Positions 23,801 to 35,800 of a stretch of DNA of 64,000 nt are shown here, one piece after another (positions within the stretch are counted from its first letter, which is position 1; every line of letters begins with the position of its first letter). A program made the translations under genes and the position numbers. The notes beneath the pieces are model-generated. The model ran no database searches. It was not told the DNA's origin and saw only the letters and a program-made list of their open reading frames with translations. Source of the DNA: Pelecanus crispus (Eukaryota > Chordata > Aves > Pelecaniformes > Pelecanidae); contig NC_134659.1 in assembly GCF_030463565.1 (NCBI RefSeq), forward strand, positions 8,564,511 to 8,628,510, in the 5' to 3' direction.

Positions 23801-26800
23801 AGGCAGGCAGCAAATCTGCCACCCAGCGAGGCGTTCAGCACCGGATTTAGTGGTGTAGCTAGGCAGCGCGCGCTCCAACACGAGCATGGCTGGGCACTAA
23901 AACCCCGACCCCTCGTCTTCTCCGTAACGTCCTTCCTGCGCCGACTCCCGCACTTACTAAAAAGGACCGGGGGAAATTACTGGTAGCGCCTGCCAGGTGG
24001 TTTGTGCTCACTCAGAGAAATGATGCTGCTAATAAAGCTAGCAGGGGCATATCAGGCTCAATTCCCAGTTGCAGGGAGTGAAAAAGAGTTTGACTGCCCC
24101 TTGGATGTGAGTAAGCGTCTGCCAGGCAGAGGAGCGCCCGGGCAGGAGGAGGCAGGTCTGCGGTGGATCCTGCAGGACAGCCCTGCCCTCACCCTTCGAT
24201 TTCTGCGACTGGGGGCTGCAGCGAAGGCAGCGTTGAGCACAGCACAGGGGTGGTTTGGATGCTGATGGGGAAAGAAGAACCTAACACACGCTTCAACCAA
24301 CACGGCCGCCCTTTGGCTGGTGTAAGGCTCCTCTCGCGCAGCTCCTGCTGTGTATCGCTTGCCACGGTGAAGCTTCTCTTCATGGGGGAGGTGCTTGCCC
24401 ATGGAGAGCAAGTGCCGTTTGGGATTTCCTGAAGTTCAACACAAATACGCGGTGAGCTCTGCCTGTCATGGTCCATTAGTCCCTCTCACCCACATCATGC
24501 ATAGGACAGTGATCAAAGTCAGGAAGAATAATTTGATTTAAAAAGGGAGACAATAGATTAGTTTTGGTTCAAAGGAATGGATTTTAATTCTGGAAACTGG
24601 GATTTGAAGAACAAGGTTCAGTAGTTTTTAGGTTAGCAAAAGAAATGAAGTCTGAAATGCTTCAGAAAAGCTGAAGCAGTTTAAAAGATTCAGGCAGGGA
24701 TCGGTGATTCCCAGTTTGGGCATGGGAAATAATGCTGCTTAGCTTGTGTGAGCTAGGTGCTGGTGTCAGAGGTAGGAAATTGCTGCTGCGTGGTAGCTCT
24801 GCAGTTCTTGAATTGAACCTTTAATTCTCCTCGTTATTAATTCCCTTTTTCTTTCTTCTTTTTGTTTCCTTCAGCATGAAAGACTTTCCAGGTAAGAATT
24901 TTATTTTTTGGAGTTTTTTCTATTTAATATTTATTGACAGCGTATTTTTGTATGGCTTTGGGGATTCCCTGTGCTTCAAATCAACAGCATATGCTGAAGC
25001 TGGTACTGGCCATTTGGTTCCTACCTTAGCTCAACTGTTGGGCCAGTTTGCTTTCATCCTTTGCTCCCCAAATTATTTAACAGCTACTCTGCAGAGAGGA
25101 AAAACCCCTCTGTGCGCTATCAGAGATGGAGGCCATTCGCACCGTGGAGGTGAGAGGTCCATGGGGAATTTCTGCCCGTTTGGGGCTTGGGCTGATAGCC
25201 ACTGGATTTTTTCCTTTTTTAAATGGCGGTGGCTGCCCACCTTCCGCAGCGATGCCCTGCTCGGGGCGGGGGGTGCGCTCAGCCGTCCCAGCGCCTGCGC
25301 TCGCTGGGTCGGCCACGGCCTCGAGTCCCGGCCGGTCGGGCTCATGCTGGCTGTCCCAAACAGCGGCTCCAGGGTGCTAGGTCTTCATCGCGTTTTAGGT
25401 TGGAAGCAGCTACGAACCCTACCACCAGTGACTCCTACAGTGATCGTGCCTCCAGCCGCTCCAGTGCCTACACCCGGAGGGAGAACCGGTTAGCCGCCCT
25501 CAGCAGCAGAGCAGAAGAGGAGAGTAACAGGGACTATAAAAAAGTAGGATTTTTTTAAATGTATTATTTTCACTGTGTGCACTTTAGAAGCTGCCTGCTT
25601 CTGCAGAAACCTGCACTGAGAGTCTTTGGAAAGAAAGAGAAAAAGTTTATTTTCATTTTCTCTGTTTCCATTGCTTTTGGAAGTCACACCGGCCTTTTTC
25701 AAATGCATCAGCCCTTCAGAGGGTCAAAAAAGGACAAGGGGTGAAAGGACAGGGTGCAAAATCAGATATCTGGGGGAGGGGGATTGAGGAGTCAGGCTGG
25801 AGAAATGCTGGGAGGGATTTGAAAGGAGCAAGAAAAGATACTGTTGAGCATGCCGGCAGGGCTCAAGCATGCATATCCCCATGGAATTATTTTTGCTGCT
25901 ATAACATTCCAGAATTATTTTTTGGATAATCTCTGAAACTTTCAGCGTAATCCTTGAAAGGCAGTAATACGGACTGCCATGCACATCTACTATCAAAGCA
26001 AAGACCGTATGAAAAGTAAACAGATTAAGATGACCTTAATTCAGAAATTACTATGATGCTGAAACGCCTGGCCTGGTAAGCAGCCCCCACTCCTCATGGA
26101 CGCGTCTGGCCAGAAGAGGCAGGCGGTATGCCCGGTTTGTCCTTGCAGTGGGTTGGAACTTCTGCTTGTTTGAAGGAAGTGAAGGCAAAAAAATCCATTT
26201 TGGAGTGGCCTAAAATTGTCCTCCTTTCTCCTCCTCCTCAAACTAAAAGCAACTGGGATGTGTTGTGTTGGAGAGCGCAACAGAATGGCAGGTTCAGATA
26301 CATCCAGCATACACAACTTAGCGCTTCATTATGCTTGGTGGTTTACCTAAATTAAAAACATCCCTTTTCTTTGCCTCTTGGCTGTATTTAAACACCCTAC
26401 AAAATTAAACAGCTGTTTTGTTACTATATATGAATTATTTTATATGAATTTACACAAGTAAAGCATCCAAACTAGGCCCGTTTGCCCTTCTCCTAACGTG
26501 CCGAGACAGGGGAGCGATGCAAACCCCGCAGCTGCCTCTGCTCAGCGCTGAGGACGCGTCTGCTCGGAGTAGGGCGGCAGAACTGGGTCTGTGCGGCGGC
26601 CGAAGAGCAGCCTGGTTAATTGAAACCTTTTGTTTCGTATTTCAGTTATATGAAAGCGCCCTGTCTGAAAATCAAAAGCTGAAGTCAAAACTGCAAGAAG
26701 CCCAGCTTGAGTTGGCTGACATCAAATCAAAGTTGGAAAAAGCAGCCCAGGTAAGGCAAAAAGCAGCTCCTAGACTGGAGGAACTGAGCACTGGCCCATG

Positions 26801-29800
26801 ACAAGCCAGTGCACGTTCCGGTATGGGAAAGGATTTAGCTCTTGGGAGGGAAGGGGCTACAGAGGAAACTGTTATTTTTCACAGAAATAAGTGTGAGTGA
26901 TTCTGTAAAGACTGCTTCCTCTCCGGGCAAGTCCATCTGTAGGCTATCTAGGCCTTTGAGCAGCATCCTGCGAATGCCTCTCAGTTTTAATAGCTTTCTA
27001 TTTTTAATTTACATAGCAGAAGCAGGAGAAAACTTCTGACCGGTCCAGCATGCTGGAGATGGAGAAAAGGGTATGTGTCTGCTTTCTTCTGAGTCGGAAT
27101 CTTTGCCTCGTGTTGCTCTGCAGGGCATAGTAATTTCTTGAAGGAAAGTGTTAATTAAAAGATAAGTTATATTTTTGCCTTGTGGAGCAGTGCACACTGG
27201 TAATTGTGTTCTAACCTTTTCAGTGTCTGAGACTTTTCTGCTCTCTTTGCAAATCAGCTTAGTTCTGATTTCTTTCTTTTGTTGTAGGAAGTTGCGGGCC
27301 AACGAATTGTACTGTATCGTGCTAAGAGGCTGTTGGTCCATTATGCTGTAAAATATTCTTGATCCTTATAAATAAAGACTGTTTGGGGGCAGGGCAGGGA
27401 ACAAAGCAAAATACTAGCTGGGTGTCTGTCTTGTGATTATACTTGAAATCTGAATGTTTTAATGCTCATTCCTCTTAATTGAGCAGTCAGATTCATTGCA
27501 GTAAACTAAGCTGAACGGGCAGTGTCTGGCTAAATCTCTGCCTTAATTGTCCGTAGCTTCGGTCAGCTTGGAAGGGACCTGAGGAGGTCTGTAGTGCATC
27601 CCAGCGGAGTCAACCGCATTACTCAGGGCTTTGTCCCATCATTTCATGAAGACCTCTAAGTGTTGAGTTTCCACAGCTGCAGCCCCTTCTTCCAGTCCTT
27701 AACTATCCTCATAGTCAATTTTTCCCTTATATCTACTCAAAACTTCCCCTGCTTCAGCTGATGGCCATTACTGCTCATTCTCCCACCACAGCCTCAGTGG
27801 TTAATTAAAGCTGGAGCCTGGCTCCAGTATCTCGGTAACGTCCACTTACACGTTGGAGGGTTGCCTGAAGTGGAGTTTCCTCCTAAAGCGTTTCATCTCC
27901 TCGATCTGTAGGAGCTTTGCTGGGTGGTCGAGCCGTGTGTTTAAATTCAGTTCCTACCGTGAGACTTTAATTAATTATGTGTAAACGCTTCCCGGGGTTT
28001 GCCACGTGTAGTCTGGAGGAGGTGACGTTCCGGGTGCCCGCTTTGGGCAGAGGCAGCAGAGCACGCCAGCGCGCAGCACAGCGCGCGGTACGCCTGCCGG
28101 TGTACACCTACGGGTGCCGGGCGCTGGCTGCTGAAGTTACCGAGGTTGCTGAAGCTGAGCTGGTGCTCAGGCCATGGCACCGCCGTGTAAGCTCAGCTGG
28201 GCACCTCTGCACCAGCCTGAACCCCGAGACTGAGAGTCTCGACGCATTGATCCGTGTGGGCCTGGTTCCTGGGTGAAGCAGGCTGAGCAGGGTTAGCGAA
28301 CGTGCAACCATCACTGTCACCTGAACGTAGCTGCTGGGGAAGTCATGACATGGGTGGAGCTTTTCTTTTGGAAGAGGAGGAGTGTGGCAGTCAGAGCACT
28401 TGCCCTGAGCGGACATCCCCAACCAGAGGGAGCTCGCGCCACGCGTCCCATCTACCACCCGTGTGGTGATTCCAAGCTGGGGCAACGTCCTGCAATCGCT
28501 TTTGTTGAATTAGGATCACGACAGCCACAAGTACAGGTTTCTGAGAGTTAGAGAGAAAAAAAGTGCCCGGCTGTTCTCAGTGAGGATGGCATTAACTGTT
28601 TCCAGGACAGCTTATGAATCCCTGGATGAAGTGTCTTGTGGACAAGAAGTGACCCAGAGCCCATCGTCCATGGCCACACTCGGAGCTGTGTTTTCCTCGC
28701 TCTCCTGGCCTCATGTTTCTTTGCGGAGGGCAAAGGAGCGGGACAGAGAGTGTAAAGCCTGTTCCTGACCCACGTTTGCCATGTCCTGCTGCTCGGTGCG
28801 CTCTCCTGGGATGGTTTGAGCCCTCTCGTGTCGAAAAAGTCATCGATGGAGTCCGGGTCTCTCCCTCTAGGCAAGGGCTCTAGCTGTCTGCTGAGGGCAC
28901 CGCCAGTACTCGCATGGCAAAGCCTGCCAGTGTAATTGTCCATTTCCAAAATATACTGAAAGCAGTCAGCTTTACAGCTTTGAAGCCCTAAATTAACCTG
29001 GGAGAAGCAGAATTTGCAGGCACCTTGCCCTGTTCGCTGTTTCTTATTTAAATGACAGGCTCGGTGGGTTTTCTCATTGCCTCCTTTAGTGGGCTGCAGT
29101 TAAATCCATGGCTTCACCTACAGAGCTCAAAATCGCGTTACATCAGAAAGTCCTGAAGACTGGGATCACTAAAGGTGGGGGGATAGCTTCACTGGAGGGC
29201 TGTGAAGGGAGCTCAGGCTCAGGACATCTGCCGAAACGGGCCCTGCGTATCGCCTGCTGGTTTACCAGCTGCCCGGTCCCATCTGATCAGCTCCTGGTTG
29301 TGACCTGTGTGTTACTTTGAGATGCTTTTCAGTGCTCCTACAGAAATACAAGACTCTTATTTTTCTTTAAAAGAAAATGTGCTGTAAGTTTTTCTTTTAA
29401 ATCCTTGTGACCATCTTTGTTATGAATCCTTGTAAACAGGAGAAGCGAGCCCTGGAGCGGAAACTTTCTGAAATGGAAGAGGAGATGAAGGTAGGAAATA
29501 ATCTATTCACTCTATTCCGCTTTTTATGCTTTGTATTAATGTCTTTTAGGATTGTAACCCAGGGGTAGGATATTAAAGGCGCACATGGGAAGGGACTTGG
29601 GTTACCTCTGAACATGTTCCTTTACGCAGTCAGAACTTACTTTAATGGACATGTTCTCCAAACATGAAATGCTAATAAAACTGTCCTATTATCATTCATC
29701 TGATCGCACCATATGTTTAGTTTGTTACGCTGTTTGATCTGAAAACTGTGAAAGCTGTTCTCCTTAAATGCTCTCCAAAACTAACCTTTTGTGGCATCGA

Positions 29801-32800
29801 TGAGTTTCAGTGTGCTGATCCTCTGTGCTCTGAATAGTCTGCAGCCCAAGTTAAGCCGTTGTGGTTCTCTCCAGATGGGTAAGAAGACAAAGCTGGCTTT
29901 TGAGATCACGCACACTAGCCAGGAAAAAACACAGAGTGATTGTATTTCTGAACTCCCTTCCTAAAGCATGTTACTGGAAGGCTGTGTCAGTAAGTCAGCC
30001 TGGAATAGATTTCAGCAAAGAGGAATTTGCTTCCTGGTGAAATGTGCAGCATGGCTTACTGTCACGAGACATCCGCCACCGACTGCTCCTTCACGTTCTC
30101 CTCTCTCTCGTGGCATTGCTGCAAAGGATGGTTCTCCTCCTGCCGTGGCTTGGATGCCCTGCGAGCACGGGGCTAGCGGGGAGCACAGCAGAGCAGGAAG
30201 CAGAGTGGTTTGCTGCCATTTTACGCTGTATTTTAGTGCTCGTATTCACAGAATGCCCCCCTTTGCTCTGTGCCCTGCGCTTTCATTCCCTTTGAGCATG
30301 ACCCAGGTGGGACCAAGCTACTTTAAGGAGGAAGGACCCCATCTGAGAGCGGTGAGCTCTCCCGGCATGGTGCACTGATGGAAACGATTTCCTGGCACCC
30401 TGGAGGAGGTTCCAACTTTATGTTTCTGTTTCAAGCTTCATATATTTACCAAGCATACATCTTTGAAAGGACCCGTTGGCTTGTGCTGCATCTTCTACTG
30501 CAATAAGTAGCAGAATGATTTGGTGGAGTCTTACTGTAAAGGCCCTCTTGTTCTTTCACGGAGGAGAAAATAAGTGTGGATGTGCTAGCCAGAAGGGGAA
30601 GGAGAAAGGACTGAATATGCCGAAATTCCAAATTCTTTGTTCACTTTAACTCCAGAAAGACCTTCCTGTAATTACAGAAATATGGCCTTCAAAAGAAAAT
30701 GCAGACAGTAGCAGTTTGTGTTGTTTCTTCAGCTATGCAGATCACTCTGCAGATCAGCTCAGTCCACGGAGTAAAAAGACAAATTGGTGTCCTCTAGCGG
30801 CCTGTTGGTTTTGAGCATTTATATTGGTTCGGAAAGCAATTAATGAGAGAAGGTGCCTGTAGGAACTGTTGGACGCAGCCAGAGCGCCTCTCGTTTGGGT
30901 GGTGCGGAGCTACAGACTGATGGAAGCCAAGATGGTGCAAAAAGAGAAGCACTGCTAGAAGTTTGACATGTTCTTATATTGCCCTGAAGCTGCTGGTCAC
31001 TGCTGGAGACGTGAGCTGAAGGAGCCTGTGGTCTAGCTGAAAATGAGCTATCAGGTCCTCAAGAGTGATACTTACTCTTTGCTCTCTGCTGCGTTCTTGC
31101 TGCATGGAACAACCAAAGAGGCCTTTTGTTAGCAGAATAAATAGATGTGAAATTTGAAAATAGTCTTCTGCGGTTATGCCACTAGTTTTTGCAAAAACTC
31201 AAAGCATGGGGTGAGTACCTGCTTGCGCTGTGACATGTCTTTCTTGACAGCCACTCAATAAAGGAGTATAAAATCTCTGAAGATAAAGAAGTTGAACTGA
31301 ACAAGTCCATAAGGAAAGCACTTTCACGTCCACTTACACCATGCCTTAAAGCGGGAGAGTCAGCCCAGCTGTGTTTACCTAGAATGAGATAACCTCCGCA
31401 GAGCATCTGTGTTAATCCCTAGTGTGGAAGTTGAGCCAGGAAAACAAATCTATTCCTTCTGGTTGGACGTTCATTCCTGCCTCTTGTGCTCGCTGAATAG
31501 CTGTCGAGCAGAATCAGAAGGAATAAGCGACTTAAGCAGATCCACCAGTTTCATTTAACGTGGAGAGCAGCAACGGGAAACAACCAAACATGCCAGGTTA
31601 TTAAGTCTCAGGTAGTAGTGTGGGGTTTGGGATTCTTCCCACTCGTCTTTGAATTGAACCAGTCCAGCATGGCTCACATCCACCTTTTTGATCCTGGGGT
31701 GCCTGTGTCCAGTTTCTGTGCATCAGATGGCCTGGCCAGGGCTTTCCTCTTGCAGCTGACTTCCTAGGAAGAGGAGGCACAGCAGTGGTCACGGGAAGGT
31801 CCTGGGTTTCTGTAACAGAAATACTTTGTACATCAGGCCATGCTTGAGGTAACGAGCTTTGTTCTTTTCATGGGTTTAACCACTGCTAACGAAGCAATCA
31901 AGAAACAGAGAGGAGCAGGACAAACTCAGTGGTCCCAAAGAAGTCTTTGGTGCCAGAGCTGCTCCTGCAGACCTGCTCTTGCGAAGGTGAGAGCGGTGCA
32001 GCATTTTCCTAAGTGACTGCAGAATTTGACTGGAGATACAACAACTTGGCTGAGGAAGGAGAAAGAAAATTAGCATTTGCACTGAACTGAATTCAATGCC
32101 AAGTGCCTGAGGTCCCAACTTAACACAGCAATTTTTCTTGAAGGTCACAGACGCTTCTTTATTCCGTAGCAGCACTGCACCTCCTGGCTTTGTACACTGT
32201 GCATGCTTTGGCATTTTTATTTCCCCTAGTGTTGCAGGCATGAAATCCTTTAATTGAAGGCAGGTACAGCTGAACTGAGAAACCTGCTTTTGGTAAGCCA
32301 AGTATCAAGCAGAGTGATAAGCAATCACAGCAGTATCGTCCAGATTCTGGTCTTCGCCCTTGGCTTCAGTCCCAGCTTCCCAGCCTTTGCTAGGTTTCTT
32401 GGATAAATAGAAGGCTGTCCTACCTGCAGCACACACACATTTTTACATAAGTGATCCTTTTTATCGTCTGTGGCAGCGTGCTGAGGCTGAGCTGCATCTG
32501 ATTGTGCCATGCTGAGGTTTCGTGCTATAATGGTATGGAAAAATAGAGGTGGTCTCTAAAATGATCACAATCCTTTCTATCCTGCATAGCACGGCACCCC
32601 ATTTTACATATGTTTGATGTTTTCTGCCAGCCAGATGCTCAGCTGTGTTCCCTGTGATAAAACAGAGGACGTTTATAATCCATGATACCACCAAAAGAAA
32701 TGGCTTTTCCAGTATGAACCATCCTCCAGCAGCTCCTGGGTGTGATTTACCCCAGGACAGAGGTGTGATGTCCGTCTGTGTCCTCACCGAGCGCGGGAGA

Positions 32801-35800
32801 AGTCAGCACAGCTCGGGTGGGTTAAGTGATGGATAGATGGCTGAGATTTGGTGAGTGGGGGTCTCACTGCCGAGATGTCCCTGAGTGTTCCTGCGGTTTG
32901 CTGGCTGTAGCTCTGTCTCAGGACCTGTTGGTTTATCCAGTGTTGGAATTGCGTCGTTGGCGTGGTCCAAGTAGCAGGAGCTGCTTTGTCAGTTTGATAC
33001 CCTCGGGGGGCTCAAACCCCATGCTTTGCTGACTCCCTGCACTCACCTGCCTTGCTTCTGTTGGTTTTGCAAGACTTGTGGACAAGGTATCTTGATTCCT
33101 TAATGGGGAGCAGAGGTAGTGCTTTTGGGTAGCTAGAATCGAGCTGATGGATGGGGGCTACACGAAATGCTTCTCTTTTATGCAGGAATGAGCCCTTGGA
33201 CAAAATGTCCTGGGATACAGCAGGTTCCTTGCCAACTGCAGCCAGCTCCATGTCGTGCAAGTTGGGTGGAAGTCCATGCAAGTTCTTCATATCACAGTAG
33301 ATTTGCCTGTGCTGCTTCTGGTTAAGGACAGTGACCTCCCATTGAGCACTTCCTGCTAATTAAATGGAAGAATGGAATCCCCTTCCCAGTAGATCTTTCC
33401 CTCCATCTCTTCCCTGCCGTCGCAAGCGCATGATTAGGAGGACACAGGGAAGAGCATGTTGGTTTGTGGGCAGGACAGAAGCTGCTTTGGTTCTGGGCTG
33501 GGATTTTTTCACTTGAACTTAAAACTACTCTTCTCGCAGATGTTTCCCTTCCTGCCTTCCCCCTGCCCAGTGTCTGTGCCCCCTCCACCATGGAGGAGAA
33601 TTTCTCATTCAGGTGGCCCCGCTGCCCGACAAGCTGTTGGGAGGACAGAGGAACGGGATGCTGCTCAGAAAGCAGCTCTGCAGCCCTCAGCATGTCCTGG
33701 CACCCGCACTTGATATAAATGTCCAGCACATGGTTTCGCTTTAGCATCACTGGGAAGAATGTCGTCCTTGTAGCAATGGTGATGTCTGCATGGCTTTTAC
33801 CATCTTCTCATTTTGCCTTCCTCAGTGCTTTTATGTTCTGTATCTCCCCGTTGCTGCTATACCTGTGCTAGCCCCAGCTCTGGGGCTCGATTTCTATACT
33901 GTCCTTTGCCCACTTGTTTCTTTTCTGACCAGGAATGCCATGTTTTCGTGTGCCTCCTGTGTAAGATGCTGTCATTCAAACTCCTCTAGTTAAAATGAGT
34001 GGTTTAAGGTTCTGACTTTCCACCTCTGGAGATCAGAGATGAATTGAGCCCCATGACAGAGAAGAGTTGAATTGGGGCAGGGATGAAAAACCCACACACG
34101 CCCCAGACCTTCTGGCAGGGCTGAAGCCCGAGCAGACCCAAGAGCCATCATTCAGGTGCCGCAGGGACGAGGGGTGCGAGCAGACGCGGTACGTGTCTCG
34201 GTGGTCTGCTGGGGCAGTGACACTTCAGGTGCTTCAGTCTGCGCCTTTCAAATCTCCCGTGGAGCTCTGCTCGCTCTTTGCTGCACTAGACTGCTTTAGC
34301 TTTTAGAGATACATGAAGAAAAGGAGTTTTAAAGAAATTCTCAGTTGCCAGCAGTGTTTTCAAAGCCTGCATAGGTGGTAAGTCAATGGTGAGAGTTCTC
34401 ACAGTAGTTCCTATGTCCAGGGGCTGTGTGCTGCTGGAGCTTACTGTCTGGGTAAACTAGAATATAGTTTACCAGTCTCTCTCTGCAAGAGACTGTCCTG
34501 CTTTGTGGTGGGAAATCCCTTTGTTTGACCCTTTTAAAGGCTTTGGGGGCCCCTGGAGAAAGGGATGGTTCCCAAAACATCCTCAGTGTGTTGTAAGGCT
34601 TTCCCCATACGCATCTGAGCTGCTGCCCATCCAGCACTCATTGCTACTAATTTTTCTTTTACTCTTTTTTTCTTTTACTGCTTGTGGACTAAATTCACGT
34701 TTCTGTGCCCTTTTGTCTTCGTGGTGTGTTTTCTCTGTATTTTTCTGTCCACTCCTCTCACTCTCTGCAGAATCTCCACCAGCTCAAACAGATTCACACT
34801 CTGAGGCAGATGAATGAGCAACTGCTGGCTGAAAACAGGGCTCTGACCCGGGTCGTAGCCAGACTTTCTCTGCCTGCCAAGCCCTCCGAATCAGAGGAGC
34901 TGTAGCTGCTTTCCCGCCGGCTCATCTCGCCTCCCTCTTCCACTCTTCCAGGCAGGTCTCCACTCCCTTGGCCGGGCTGCTTCCCCTCGCCTCGTTGCTC
35001 TCAAGGGCATCTGATGAAGCTTGCAGCTCAAAAGCAGCATGTGGCAAAGGATCCTCCCAACGCCGAAAGCATGGTTACTGCCCAGCTGAAGGCAGGGTTT
35101 CGCTGGAGACCGTTCGGTCCTGCTGACTGCTGCTCTGCTTGGCAGATGACGCTGACCTCGCTGTTCTACTAACCGCCCGCATCGGGGGGGTTGCCTTGTC
35201 CCTGTGGATGGGGTCCGCGTCTCCCGTCATCCAGGAGAGAAATAGGACGGGCTCCCTGCCTTGATGTGAAGGCATAGAGTTGGGTGGATGGCACTGAGAT
35301 GGCTACTGAGGAGCGGTGGATCCGCTGCTTCCCCGTGGCTTAACACTGGCAAATGGCTTTGGGGTGGCTTCTCAGTGCCAACGGGTTAGCCAGCAGCCCC
35401 TTCCCCATGGCCTTGCCTCGAAATAGGTGGTTTATGCTATGTGTCTGCTCATAATACAATCCTTTTTTAATTGGACTTAGTTCAGTGAGAAGCTGGCACC
35501 CAGAAAATAAGATTGTCCAAAGTCAGAATGAACAATCTCATAAATTTCTAGGGATGTTATGAAAAGTGCACATTTTAGACAGGAAAGTGATTTTTAGAAA
35601 ACCTACAGCTGGGCAGTCCTCAGCAGGTTCTCTTGGTCACCTGAGCGAAGAGAACAAGCTCCTTCCTTCATTCTAAAGAGAGACTGAGTTCAGTTTTTGA
35701 GTCTGAGTTCACACGCTGCAGCGTCCCCTCTGCCTCCCGCGGTCTGGCTACGAGGCAGGTGAAGCCATCGGAGGCCGACCAGATGCGCTTGCTTTTTTCA

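Larger units (their letters stand above)
11846..24874 (+). other. First intron of the short PPP1R12B form (13.0 kb)
   Basis: Flanked by a clean GTAAG donor and TTCAG acceptor. No coding exon seen inside. It contains the 160-bp inverted duplication, a CpG-rich block at 13075-13330, a G/T-only tract at 17519-17599 and T-rich tracts near 14900, 19645 and 21410-21470. Confidence 0.8.
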
